Part shown: positions 56,097 to 64,000 of the stretch, piece after piece
Position numbering within the stretch: the first letter of the stretch is position 1
Layout: each line of letters begins with the position of its first letter
From: Acinetobacter dispersus
Lineage (GTDB): Bacteria; Pseudomonadota; Gammaproteobacteria; Pseudomonadales; Moraxellaceae
Reading direction: 5' to 3'
DNA: 64,000 bases
Assembly: GCF_009884975.1 (NCBI RefSeq)
Contig: NZ_CP041970.1
Location: 682,001 to 746,000, forward strand
Notes under the pieces: generated by a model
The model's database searches: none
The model's input: the letters and a program-made list of their open reading frames with translations, nothing else
What the model was told of the DNA's origin: nothing
Translations under genes and position numbers: made by a program

Positions 56097-57071
56097 ATGG
56101 TCGCTCAAGTTCTTCGAAATGTCTTCTCAGACAAACTCAGTAGCAAATATCAGGGCATTATTCAAAATCTTGCGAATAAGTCACCGATTCCAATTCGCCA
56201 TTTTGATTTCAAATTCAACCCAGCAGAATTGGATGAAAGATTCTTTTTAAATAAAGAGCTTGCCACCTCTTATTTTCATGCTTTATCCATCTTTCTCACT
56301 TTTGGTGAAGATGTAGTAATTGATACTGCACGTCATCATCGTGACTTTATTGAAGATCCGATTTTAAAACAACGACTCACATCTTTGATTGGACAAGAAG
56401 CGATTCATTCAAAAATCCACAATCAGTTTAATGATGAAGTCTTGAAAGAAAATGGTTATCCAGTTGAGTTGCTGCGTGCTATTGCAGGGAAGGTTTTCGA
56501 ATATGGCATCTATAAACTTCCACAATCGTTACAGCTTTCATTGATGGCAGGCATTGAACATTATACCGCTGTACTTGCCGAATTCATGATGCAGCACGAA
56601 GAATACCTGTTGGGTTCTCAAGACGAAAGACAGCGTGCCATGTGGATGTGGCACATGTTGGAAGAGTCTGAGCATAAAGATATTGCGTACGATGTCTTCC
56701 TTGAGTTATCCGGTAATTACTGGCTCAGAATTACAGGTTTCTTGTTGGCAAGCTTAACCATCCTAGGTGGTGTGTCATTGGGTGGTTATCTAATGCCGTT
56801 TGTACGTAAGCCAAGCAACCTGATTAATCCTCGTTATATGAAAGATATTGTGGAAAGCACAGCTTTACTGTTCGGTAGCGAGCGTGGGGTATTTGGAAGT
56901 AGCTTTATGCACATTCTTGAATATTTACGTCCAAGTTTTCATCCCAATGACCATGATACTACTGCGTATATGGCGTATTACAAAGAACGTTTATTAAACC
57001 CTGAAACTGGTTTATTAAGTCCTTATTTCCTTAAAGAGTTTGTACCACCTGTACGTGCAGCAACTGCATAA
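56097..57071 (+). CDS. PF10118 'predicted metal-dependent hydrolase', di-iron-like (copy 2 of the operon)
   Basis: This 324-residue paralogue of the previous gene has the same three motifs: IGQEAIHSKIHNQF, MAGIEHYTAVLAEFMM and HMLEESEHKDIAYDVF. The C-terminal FHPNDHDTTAYMAYYKERLL is also shared. Strong conservation of both copies suggests distinct roles or a hetero-oligomer rather than decay. An SDR gene follows 38 bases later. Confidence 0.78.
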   Translation: MVAQVLRNVFSDKLSSKYQGIIQNLANKSPIPIRHFDFKFNPAELDERFFLNKELATSYFHALSIFLTFGEDVVIDTARHHRDFIEDPILKQRLTSLIGQEAIHSKIHNQFNDEVLKENGYPVELLRAIAGKVFEYGIYKLPQSLQLSLMAGIEHYTAVLAEFMMQHEEYLLGSQDERQRAMWMWHMLEESEHKDIAYDVFLELSGNYWLRITGFLLASLTILGGVSLGGYLMPFVRKPSNLINPRYMKDIVESTALLFGSERGVFGSSFMHILEYLRPSFHPNDHDTTAYMAYYKERLLNPETGLLSPYFLKEFVPPVRAATA

Positions 57072-57109
57072 CTTGGTCCATATCCATACGAAAAGATTGG
57101 AAAACAAAG

Positions 57110-57934
57110 ATGAAATTATTCGGGAAAAAATCCAAGCCAAGCCAAAAAGCATTTGCTGTGGTGACTGGCGCAGGAAGCGGGATTGGTCGTAGTTTTGCAC
57201 TTGAACTGGCAAAACGTGGCGGCACAGTGGTGTGTTCGGACATTAACCTTGATGCAGCAAAAGAAACTGTCAGTTTAGTTGAGGCACTTGGAGCCAAAGC
57301 CTTTGCTGTGCAATGTGATGTGGCCAAAGAAGAGCAAGTCAATCAGTTGGCAGAACAGGCCCAACAATTGATGCAGAATCCAGTCACATTGGTGATTAAT
57401 AATGCAGGGATTGGTCTAGGAGGCAAGTTTGATGAAATGTCTTCTGAAGATTGGCATTGGTGCATGAATATTAATTTATGGGGTGTAATCCACGGCTGCC
57501 GTGCTTTTGTACCGAAGTTTAAACAACTTGGACATGGTGCAATTATTAATGTGGCTTCCGCTGCATCTTATACTGCTGCACCAGAAATGACTGTCTATAA
57601 CGTATCTAAAGCAGGTGTTCGTGCTTTGTCAGAAACACTTTCAGCTGAACTGCGAAAATCGAATATCAAGGTCAATGTGCTTTGTCCAACCTTAGTACCG
57701 ACCAATATCATTAAAAATGGCAAAGTCCCGCATAAAGGGCTTTTAGATTATGCCCTCACCAATTTGGCTTTTACCACCAGTGACAAGGTGGCCAAACTGA
57801 CCTTGGATCGTTTGGATAAAGGTGAGCTTTATACCATTCCTCAAATCGATGCCAAGTTGTTTTGGCTAATGAAACGTACTGCACCAAATTTATATGCAAA
57901 ATTCTTAGGTACATCGTACCGATTTATGAAGTAA
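57110..57934 (+). CDS. Short-chain dehydrogenase/reductase
   Basis: This NAD(P)-dependent oxidoreductase has 274 residues. Cofactor motif TGAGSGIGRSFA is near residue 19, NNAG near 101, and the catalytic Ser and YNVSK lie in ASAASYTAAPEMTVYNVSKAG. It probably converts between an alcohol and a ketone in the same pathway as the BVMO next to it, which would use the ketone. The substrate is unknown. Confidence 0.9.
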   Translation: MKLFGKKSKPSQKAFAVVTGAGSGIGRSFALELAKRGGTVVCSDINLDAAKETVSLVEALGAKAFAVQCDVAKEEQVNQLAEQAQQLMQNPVTLVINNAGIGLGGKFDEMSSEDWHWCMNINLWGVIHGCRAFVPKFKQLGHGAIINVASAASYTAAPEMTVYNVSKAGVRALSETLSAELRKSNIKVNVLCPTLVPTNIIKNGKVPHKGLLDYALTNLAFTTSDKVAKLTLDRLDKGELYTIPQIDAKLFWLMKRTAPNLYAKFLGTSYRFMK

Positions 57935-58027
57935 TTGCCTCGGATAAAAGATTTTAAACACTGAAATAAGATGAACCTCGATTAGCGAAAGGCTTATTTC
58001 AGTTGAATGAATAAAGGATATTTTTAA

Positions 58028-59548
58028 ATGACAGCTCAAGCAAAAAAATTAAACTCAGCTGAAGGAAAGGCTTTACCACAACACATCTATGATAGTTTTA
58101 TCGTAGGCGCGGGGATTTCGGGTATTGCAACTGCAATTCGTCTTGATCAAGTGGGTTATAGCAACTACAAGATCATTGAAAAAGCGACACGCGTAGGGGG
58201 AACTTGGCGAGAAAATACCTATCCAGGTTGTGGCTGTGATGTACCATCGGCGTTGTATTCATATTCATTTGCACCAAGCGCAAAATGGAGTCATTTGTTC
58301 GCTCGCCAGCCAGAGATTCTGAGCTATTTAGAAGAAGTGAGCGAAAACTTTAACGTCAGCTCAAAAATTGAATTTGGTACAGAGCTATTGAATGCAGCAT
58401 GGGATAAAGAGCGCAATCTATGGGTGATTGATACCAATAAAGGTCAAAACTTATCGAGAACTGTGGTTTTTGCAACGGGTCCAATTACTGAGGCACAAAT
58501 TCCAAAACTTGAGGGTTTGGAAACCTTTAAAGGTGAAATGTTCCATTCAGCAAAATGGAATCATGATTACGATCTAACTGGCAAGCGCATTGCTGTGATT
58601 GGAACAGGAGCTTCTGCGATTCAGTTTGTTCCTCAGATTCAGCCTTTGGCGAAAGAGTTGTATGTCTATCAGCGTACAGCTCCTTGGGTGGTACCAAAGC
58701 CCGACACTGATTTAGGTGATGTTAGTAAAGCCCTGATTGAAAAATTTCCATTGATTCAAAAGACGTGGCGTCAAACTGTTGCTCAGTCTTTAAATGCGAT
58801 CAATTTTGGTTTACGTAACCCAGCAGTACTCAAGCCTGTTGGAGAATTGGCGAAATTGATTTTACGTTTCCAAATTGAAGATCCTGAGTTACGTAAAAAC
58901 GTAACCCCAAACTTTACTATCGGCTGTAAACGTCTGTTGTTCGCCAACAATTACTATCCAGCATTACAACAACCGAATACCAAACTGATTCCACATGGAT
59001 TGGTAAAAGTAGAAGGTAATACTGTGGTGTCTGCGAATGGTGAACGTCATGAAGTGGACGTGATCATTTGGGGAACAGGCTTCGAAGTATCGCATCCTCC
59101 TATTGGCAAACGTGTCTCAAATGAGAAAGGCGAATGCCTGAATGATCTTTGGAAAAGCAGTTCACCAGAAGCGTATTTAGGTACCAGTATTGAGAATGTC
59201 CCGAATGCTTTCTTGGTTTTAGGACCAAATGTCTTGGTGTATGACTCATTCATTGGTTTGGCTGAAGCACAACTTGATTATATTGTTGATGGCCTACTGA
59301 AAATCAAAGAAAAAGGCATCGCCAAGCTGAACATCAAGCCTGAAGTGATCAAGCATCATAATGAACTGGTGCAAAAACATCTTAAAACTACGGTGTTTAA
59401 TGCGGGTGGATGTAAGAGTTACTACTTGGATGCCAATGGTCGTAACTTTGCTGCATGGCCGTGGTCATTGAAAAAGTTAAAGCAACGTTTGAAACGTATG
59501 GACTTAAATGATTATCAAGTGACCTATCAAACTGAAAAAACTAAATAA
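58028..59548 (+). CDS. Flavin-containing monooxygenase of the Baeyer-Villiger type
   Basis: The 506-residue enzyme has two Rossmann motifs, FAD-binding VGAGISGIATAIR near residue 28 and NADPH-binding IGTGASAIQF near residue 192. The Baeyer-Villiger fingerprint F-x-G-x3-H-x3-W is present as FKGEMFHSAKW between them. RVGGTWRENTYPGCGCDVPS is typical of the group that oxidises ketones to esters. Oxidation of a ketone made by the neighbouring SDR is a reasonable inference. Similar BVMO-SDR pairs occur in lipid and terpenoid pathways. Confidence 0.9.
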   Translation: MTAQAKKLNSAEGKALPQHIYDSFIVGAGISGIATAIRLDQVGYSNYKIIEKATRVGGTWRENTYPGCGCDVPSALYSYSFAPSAKWSHLFARQPEILSYLEEVSENFNVSSKIEFGTELLNAAWDKERNLWVIDTNKGQNLSRTVVFATGPITEAQIPKLEGLETFKGEMFHSAKWNHDYDLTGKRIAVIGTGASAIQFVPQIQPLAKELYVYQRTAPWVVPKPDTDLGDVSKALIEKFPLIQKTWRQTVAQSLNAINFGLRNPAVLKPVGELAKLILRFQIEDPELRKNVTPNFTIGCKRLLFANNYYPALQQPNTKLIPHGLVKVEGNTVVSANGERHEVDVIIWGTGFEVSHPPIGKRVSNEKGECLNDLWKSSSPEAYLGTSIENVPNAFLVLGPNVLVYDSFIGLAEAQLDYIVDGLLKIKEKGIAKLNIKPEVIKHHNELVQKHLKTTVFNAGGCKSYYLDANGRNFAAWPWSLKKLKQRLKRMDLNDYQVTYQTEKTK

Positions 59549-59643
59549 TTTTTAATTTAGTCATTAATAAGCAGTAAATTTTGTCTAGCGATGGAGTTTG
59601 CTGCTTATTTTTTGCAAGATAGCAATAAAAATGGGGAATCAAA

Positions 59644-60522
59644 ATGAAAGAAGGACAATCGAGTCGCACAGCAGAAGCAGCCGCAGCATTACGTGCCAAT
59701 CATTTTCAAAATGCTGAAAATCCAGTCTTTTCTGACCCTTTTGCATTTGAATTAACCAGTAAGGGCTGGAAGAAACTGTTAACCACTTCGGTAACTGTGA
59801 AAGTAATGAACTCCGCTGTGTTTAACCGTACTTTTGGTTTATTGACTGGACAGGTGGTTGGGCGTTCAAGATATGCGGAAGATTTACTTGAGAAAGCAAT
59901 GGCGCAGGGGATTCAACAATATGTGCTCGTAGGAGCAGGCCTGGATTCTTTTACCTTACGACAGGCCCAGAAATACCCACAGTTAAAAATATTTGAAGTA
60001 GATCATCCAGATACCCAAGCAGCAAAACAACGCAAACTACGCCAATATGGCGCACTTCCAGCGAATGTTGAATTTGTTGCGATTGATTTTGAAAAAGAAT
60101 CAATTGTAGATGCTTTAGCACGAAGTACTTTTAAACAGGATCAAGCTGCTTTTTTCTCATGGTTGGGGACGACACATTATCTAGAACCAGCAACAACCTT
60201 AAATACGTTGGCAAGTATTTCTCAGATAGCAGCACAGGGAAGTGAAGTGGTCTTGGATTACTCGGTTGACTATCGAGAGTTGGAGGGTATAGAGCGTTTA
60301 GGCACCTTGTTTGTGTCGCAATTTACTCGGTTTTTAAAAGAACCACTAAAAGGGCAATTTAGACCAAAGACACTGCATCAGGCAGTAGAACAAATGGGGT
60401 ATATCGTCACTGAGGATTTATCAGGGGATGGCTTAACTGAACGTTATTTTCATGCACGGTCAGATCATATCCGCCATACTGTTGCGACACATATGTTGCA
60501 TCTGCAATTGATCAAAGCTTAA
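59644..60522 (+). CDS. SAM-dependent methyltransferase (PF04072 type)
   Basis: The 292-residue protein begins MKEGQSSRTAEAAAALRANHF, typical of leucine carboxyl methyltransferase-like enzymes. The SAM motif VLVGAGLDSFTLR and FEVDHPDTQAAKQRKL (acidic residue after beta 2) follow, then AFFSWLGTTHYL. Members methylate carboxyl or hydroxyl groups of small molecules or polyketides. It ends the operon behind a perfect hairpin terminator. The substrate is unknown. Confidence 0.87.
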   Translation: MKEGQSSRTAEAAAALRANHFQNAENPVFSDPFAFELTSKGWKKLLTTSVTVKVMNSAVFNRTFGLLTGQVVGRSRYAEDLLEKAMAQGIQQYVLVGAGLDSFTLRQAQKYPQLKIFEVDHPDTQAAKQRKLRQYGALPANVEFVAIDFEKESIVDALARSTFKQDQAAFFSWLGTTHYLEPATTLNTLASISQIAAQGSEVVLDYSVDYRELEGIERLGTLFVSQFTRFLKEPLKGQFRPKTLHQAVEQMGYIVTEDLSGDGLTERYFHARSDHIRHTVATHMLHLQLIKA

Positions 60523-60550
60523 TTTTTTATTCTGTTGGTACGAAAGAAAC

Positions 60551-60590
60551 AGCCCTTTAATTCTATACTGCGAATTAAAGGGCTTATTGC
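60551..60590. terminator. Bidirectional terminator between the methyltransferase and M48 genes
   Basis: AGCCCTTTAATTC (60551-60563) and GAATTAAAGGGCT (60572-60584) form a perfect 13-bp stem with an 8-base loop. Confidence 0.75.
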
Positions 60591-61367
60591 TTAGCGGCGT
60601 TTATTATAAAGCGCTAATGCAGCTGGTAAGTTTTTACGCATATCACTAATACGTTGCGTATTTGATGGATGCGTTGATAAGAACGAGCTACCACCAGCAC
60701 CATCTAAACGATTCATTTTTTCCCAAAGACTAATCGCCGCATTTGGGTTATAGCCAGCTTTCGCCATCAACATTAAACCACCGTAATCAGCACGGCTTTC
60801 CAAGTTACGAGAGTAAGGTAGACCAACACCCACTTGGCTGCCCAAATCGATTGCCGCGCTGCCTAGATCACCTATGCTGCTACCTGCGTATGATTTACCG
60901 ATACCAATCGCAAGATTTGTTAAAGCCTGAGCACCAATTTTACTTTTTGCGTGTTCTTCTAAAGCATGCGTCATCTCATGACCCATAATTGCCGCAATCT
61001 CATCATTGGTTAAATTCAGCTTGTTGACAATACCTGTATAGAAAACTACTTTGCCGCCTGGCGCAACATAAGCATTGACGGTATCTGATTTTAATACAGC
61101 CAACTGCCAGTCAAAGCGTTGACCAGTCTGGTTCATTTGGTCTGCATAAGGCTTTAAGCGTTGGAAGACAGTATTAATTCGTTGATAAGTACTTGAGCTG
61201 CTATCCAGTTGGTTTTTGGCACGCGCTTCTTGTGTCATTTTAGCGAAGCCTTGTGCGGATTGAGCATTCAAGGTTGCACTGTCAGCACCTGCCATATCTG
61301 CGAAAGATGCGCAGCCAGAAATTGTCATTACAGTAACAGCACAAAGGCTCAAAGCTAACTTCTTCAT
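60591..61367 (-). CDS. M48-family zinc metalloprotease lipoprotein (LoiP/YcaL-like)
   Basis: This 258-residue envelope protease has a lipobox TISGC (Cys19). The zinc motif HEMTH lies at about 130-134 in IMGHEMTHALEEH, with the third ligand Glu in ESRADYGGLMLMAKAGYNP and the downstream SFLSTHPSNTQRI element. LoiP-type proteases degrade misfolded outer-membrane proteins. I chose ATG 61367, preceded by GGAGAG, over the frame start at 61382. It appears monocistronic. Confidence 0.92.
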   Translation of the reverse strand: MKKLALSLCAVTVMTISGCASFADMAGADSATLNAQSAQGFAKMTQEARAKNQLDSSSSTYQRINTVFQRLKPYADQMNQTGQRFDWQLAVLKSDTVNAYVAPGGKVVFYTGIVNKLNLTNDEIAAIMGHEMTHALEEHAKSKIGAQALTNLAIGIGKSYAGSSIGDLGSAAIDLGSQVGVGLPYSRNLESRADYGGLMLMAKAGYNPNAAISLWEKMNRLDGAGGSSFLSTHPSNTQRISDMRKNLPAALALYNKRR

Positions 61368-61510
61368 ACTTATTCTCTCCAAATCAGTATCTTATGAATA
61401 TAGTCGTAATTAGGGAGGATTATAAAAAATGTTGACAGCAGTTAACATTCTGAATACCTCTATAATCATTGTAATTATGTAATCAGCAACAGTTATCTGC
61501 TTGATTGAAA

Positions 61511-61543
61511 AACTAAAGCCAGTGACGGGCACTGGCTTTAGTT
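61511..61543 (-). terminator. Intrinsic terminator after vfr
   Basis: AACTAAAGCCAGTG and CACTGGCTTTAGTT form a perfect 14-bp stem with a 5-base loop. On the minus strand TTTTTC follows, which fits the end of vfr. Confidence 0.85.
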
Positions 61544-61568
61544 CGAATTAATTTAATCTTAGATCAAA

Positions 61569-62276
61569 TTAATCCTCTTCATCATATTCTTCTTCAGTAA
61601 AAGTATTTTCTTCCAAAGAAGCATCAAAAATTAAGATTGCCTTACCATCAGTTTGAATCATGCCTTGATCTTCAAGCGTTTTGAGTACGCGTCCAACCAT
61701 TTCACGAGAACAACCCACGATACGACCAATTTCTTGACGTGTAATACGAATCTGACGACCATTCGGCAAAATCATTGCTTCAGGTTGCGCAGATAAGTCA
61801 ATTAAACAGCGAGCGATACGACCAGATACGTCGATGAATGCAAGATCTGTGACTTTACGCGTTGTATTTTTAAGGCGACGTACCAGTTGAGCAAACACAG
61901 CGTAACTTAGATCTGGGTATTGTTTACTTAACTCATGGAAATTGTCATAAGAAATTTCTGCAATTTCACATACATCTCTAGTACGTACTTCTGCGGTACG
62001 CTGAGGGTTCTTTTCAAAAAGCCCCATTTCACCAAAGAAGTCACCTGGGTTTAAGTAGGCAACGACGATTTCACGTTCATCATCTTCACGTAAAATAATT
62101 GACACTGAACCTTTTAATATTAAATACAGTGATTTTGATTCAGTTCCAGCGTCAACAATCGCGGTGCGTTTAGGGTATCTGTTAATATGAGCACGTTTTA
62201 GCAATGCTTTAACTGATTCAGGTAGTTGACCTGGAGACAAAGCATCAGTGCTAAGTTGTGAAAAATTTGAAGTCAT
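61569..62276 (-). CDS. vfr: Crp/Vfr-type cAMP-responsive regulator
   Basis: The 235-residue protein has an N-terminal cyclic-nucleotide domain (about 20-125, with the cAMP pocket GDFFGEMGLFEKNPQRTAEVRT). A dimerisation helix follows, then a C-terminal winged helix with recognition helix GCSREMVGRVLKTLE. The N-terminus is longer than E. coli Crp, and an unusual acidic tail (ENTFTEEEYDEED) is present. The gene is divergent from an osmC-type gene, the same arrangement as crp-yhfA in enterics and vfr in Pseudomonas. It probably acts globally on catabolism and surface motility. Confidence 0.92.
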   Translation of the reverse strand: MTSNFSQLSTDALSPGQLPESVKALLKRAHINRYPKRTAIVDAGTESKSLYLILKGSVSIILREDDEREIVVAYLNPGDFFGEMGLFEKNPQRTAEVRTRDVCEIAEISYDNFHELSKQYPDLSYAVFAQLVRRLKNTTRKVTDLAFIDVSGRIARCLIDLSAQPEAMILPNGRQIRITRQEIGRIVGCSREMVGRVLKTLEDQGMIQTDGKAILIFDASLEENTFTEEEYDEED

Positions 62277-62424
62277 GCTTAAAATTTCCGAATTTGGATA
62301 AAACCGATCGCACAGGCCCTTGCTAGAGCCTTTTCTACACAGAAGAGATGAAATTCCTTATCAACTCATTTTATGTTAGTGTACAAGAACAGAGTAAATT
62401 TATAACGTTTTTCGGGTAGTTGCA

Positions 62425-62847
62425 ATGCAAACAAGTGTACATTGGTTAGAGAATGTTGCTTTTGAGGCAAAATCAGAAAGTGGCCACACTGTGGTGATGG
62501 ACGGTTCTGCTGAATATGGGGGTGAAAACCGTGGTCCACGTCCTATGGAATTGATTTTAATGGGACTTGGTGGGTGTGCTTCGTTTGATATTGTGACCAT
62601 TTTAAAGAAATCTCGCCAAGATGTGACGGGTGTCGTATGTCAGCTAAAAGCGGAAAGAGCAGATTCGATTCCAGCCGTGTTCACTAAAATTCATTTACAT
62701 TTCGTGGTGACAGGTAAAGCGGTAAAAACCAAGCAAGTTGAAAAAGCAGTTGAACTTTCGGCGGAGAAATATTGTTCGGCGAGCAAAATGCTTGCGGACG
62801 GTGGTGTTGAAATTACCCATGATTTTGAAATTGTTGAAGCTGCATAA
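62425..62847 (+). CDS. OsmC-family protein (YhfA-like)
   Basis: This is a 140-residue hydroperoxide-reductase-fold protein. The two reactive cysteines typical of OsmC/Ohr proteins are present: Cys51 in MGLGGCASFDIV and Cys117 in KYCSASKML. The neighbourhood next to crp/vfr matches YhfA. The gene likely supports thiol-dependent detoxification, but no substrate is proven for YhfA. Confidence 0.9.
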   Translation: MQTSVHWLENVAFEAKSESGHTVVMDGSAEYGGENRGPRPMELILMGLGGCASFDIVTILKKSRQDVTGVVCQLKAERADSIPAVFTKIHLHFVVTGKAVKTKQVEKAVELSAEKYCSASKMLADGGVEITHDFEIVEAA

Positions 62848-62870
62848 AGCTTAAATTATTAAGTTTTTCT

Positions 62871-62906
62871 AAAAAGTGATCTATTTTTATAGATCACTTT
62901 TTTTAT
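62871..62906. terminator. Bidirectional terminator between osmC-type and M23 genes
   Basis: AAAAAGTGATCTAT (62871-62884) and ATAGATCACTTTTT (62889-62902) form a perfect 14-bp stem with a TTTT loop and flanking T/A runs. Confidence 0.88.
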
Positions 62907-62918
62907 AAGCTTTTCTTT

Positions 62919-63728
62919 TTATTTTAGAAATAATTGTGGGTCTACCCGAGCATTATTTAGACTCATACCCCAATGTAAATGAGCCCCCGTGACTCGTCCA
63001 GTATTGCCCACTAAGCCAAGCGTTTCACCCTGACGAATGCGTTGTCCTTTTTCTACGTTAATTTTACTTAGATGACAGAACATACTGATTAAACCTTGCC
63101 CATGGTCAATCAGGACTGTATTGCCATTAAAGAAATAGTTTCCAGTTTGCACTACGATACCATCAGTAGGTGCAATTACTTTTTGACCAGTTGGGGCTGG
63201 AATGTCCAAACCTGAGTGTGGAGCACGCTCTTCACCATTAAAAAAGCGTTTACGGCCAAAAGAGTTGCTAAATTTACCTGCTGTAGGGCGGATAAAGTTT
63301 GGGAAACTGTTCCATGTACTTTGACTAAAAGAGTTATAAATATCATTTTGCTCTTTTGCTTCACGTGCATAACGATCCAGTTGCTCTTGCTTTGGATTGA
63401 CATAGTCTTGGTTTTTGACGGTTAAACGCTGCTCAGCATATGGATATGGCTTAAGCTCAATTTGAATTGGACTATTATTGGTTTTTAAGGTGAGTGTCCC
63501 TAAAGGCGCGGATAAAGGGATGCCAAACACCGCATAACGTTGGGAACCTTCCTGTGTAATGAGTACAGGATTTTGTTCATAAAAAACTTGAGTGGTATGT
63601 GCTTCTAGAGGAATAACCGCGATTCCACCAGCCCGTCTCGAATCTTGTGGCAGTTGCGCATAAGCAACATGAAGCGGCAGAAGACAAGTAGCGACAAGAT
63701 AAATTTTTTTTAAATACATGGTCATCAT
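62919..63728 (-). CDS. M23-family (LytM) peptidoglycan peptidase
   Basis: The 269-residue exported protein has a signal peptide ending HVAYAQ. The LytM catalytic domain covers about 150-265: the zinc ligands are in APHSGLDIPAP (His, Asp) and in HLHWGM (His). The N-terminal half (GGIAVIPLEAHTTQVFYEQNPVLIT) resembles the periplasmic beta domain of the DUF4056/M23 type found in gammaproteobacteria. Start choice is uncertain between ATG 63728 and 63719, with no clear ribosome-binding site. Role: cell-wall cleavage or amidase activation. Confidence 0.88.
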   Translation of the reverse strand: MMTMYLKKIYLVATCLLPLHVAYAQLPQDSRRAGGIAVIPLEAHTTQVFYEQNPVLITQEGSQRYAVFGIPLSAPLGTLTLKTNNSPIQIELKPYPYAEQRLTVKNQDYVNPKQEQLDRYAREAKEQNDIYNSFSQSTWNSFPNFIRPTAGKFSNSFGRKRFFNGEERAPHSGLDIPAPTGQKVIAPTDGIVVQTGNYFFNGNTVLIDHGQGLISMFCHLSKINVEKGQRIRQGETLGLVGNTGRVTGAHLHWGMSLNNARVDPQLFLK

Positions 63729-63825
63729 GATGAATAAAGAAAGCTGTAAGCTAAAAGGTTCTGCTTAAATGTACAAGTTTGCTGCTGTGCAAAACAGATT
63801 AGGTAGCAAAATTATACAAAATATA

Positions 63826-63854
63826 CTTGAAATAGATTGTTTTTGTACCCATAT
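63826..63854 (+). promoter_or_regulatory. Sigma-32 heat-shock promoter
   Basis: CTTGAAA (63826-63832) and CCCATAT (63848-63854) are separated by 15 bases, which matches the sigma-32 consensus CTTGAAA-N(11-16)-CCCATNT. It lies about 125 bases upstream of the gene that begins at 63980. Confidence 0.75.
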
Positions 63855-63979
63855 TAATGTCGAGTCTTATATTTTTTATTTTATATAAAATATTGAAAAT
63901 ATATAAATTTTATTTGAAATTTTAAAAAGTGTTCCCATCTAAGTGATAAGTTAAAAATTTGTTGTGAGGAATAACAAGA

Positions 63980-64000
63980 ATGCGATTTGAAAAATTTACA
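63980..64000 (+). CDS. Start of a gene running off the window, probably the chaperone ClpB
   Basis: ATG 63980 follows GAGGA at about 63966-63970. The seven visible codons read MRFEKFT, which matches the N-terminus I remember for Acinetobacter ClpB (MRFEKFTN). A consensus heat-shock promoter upstream supports this. Seven residues are too few for certainty. Confidence 0.5.

Overview
The window looks like an Acinetobacter chromosome. It has low GC with AT-rich intergenic regions. It carries an AdeRS-AdeABC-type efflux locus whose AdeA, AdeB, AdeR and AdeS sequences closely resemble the A. baumannii proteins as I remember them. It also has the paired 'AdeT' proteins found in that genus and a Vfr-type Crp next to an OsmC gene. 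I cannot fix the species. No rRNA, tRNA, CRISPR array, insertion sequence or integrase was recognised.

Layout. 1-8.7 kb: the tail of an unidentified gene, then the histidine-degradation operon hutU-hutH-permease-hutI-hutG, followed by glutamate dehydrogenase; a HutC-type palindrome lies in the promoter. 8.7-12.9 kb: a two-gene ECH/SDR unit, a divergent AraC regulator and a MocR/PdxR-type regulator. 12.9-15.5 kb: a CIO-type cytochrome bd oxidase with a 40-codon DUF2474 gene. 15.9-21.4 kb: unknown proteins, an AraC regulator, and two AdeT-like periplasmic proteins flanking a PF10118 di-iron-like protein. 21.5-26.2 kb: a YdeP/FdhF-type molybdoenzyme gene broken by a one-base frameshift, fdhD, a DyP peroxidase and a thioesterase.

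26.2-29.3 kb: an AT-rich accessory islet. It holds a VgrG C-terminal fragment, a LysM/M15 peptidase that looks like a type VI secretion cargo effector, a putative immunity lipoprotein gene with a frameshift, and a divergent gene whose N-terminus resembles a proteasome beta-type Ntn hydrolase. No other secretion gene is in the window.

29.3-37.4 kb: adeABC (minus strand) divergent from adeR and adeS. A small 'transporter suffix'-like gene sits antisense between adeR and adeS. The 45-bp segment holding the AdeR direct repeat upstream of adeR recurs upstream of adeS.

37.6-53.7 kb: a probable organosulfur scavenging cluster. It has a flavin monooxygenase, an aldo-keto reductase, a porin, three solute-binding proteins, three ABC permeases, two ABC ATPases, an MFS transporter, a molbindin, a TauD-type dioxygenase and an SfnR-like sigma-54 activator. 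Matching -24/-12 promoters lie before the porin and the molbindin.

53.8-60.5 kb: a TetR regulator divergent from a likely lipid or hydrophobic-substrate operon (two PF10118 proteins, SDR, Baeyer-Villiger-type monooxygenase, methyltransferase). 60.6-64 kb: an M48 lipoprotein, vfr, an OsmC protein, an M23 peptidase, and the first seven codons of what is probably clpB behind a consensus sigma-32 promoter.

All family assignments were made by eye from motifs and remembered sequences; no search was run.
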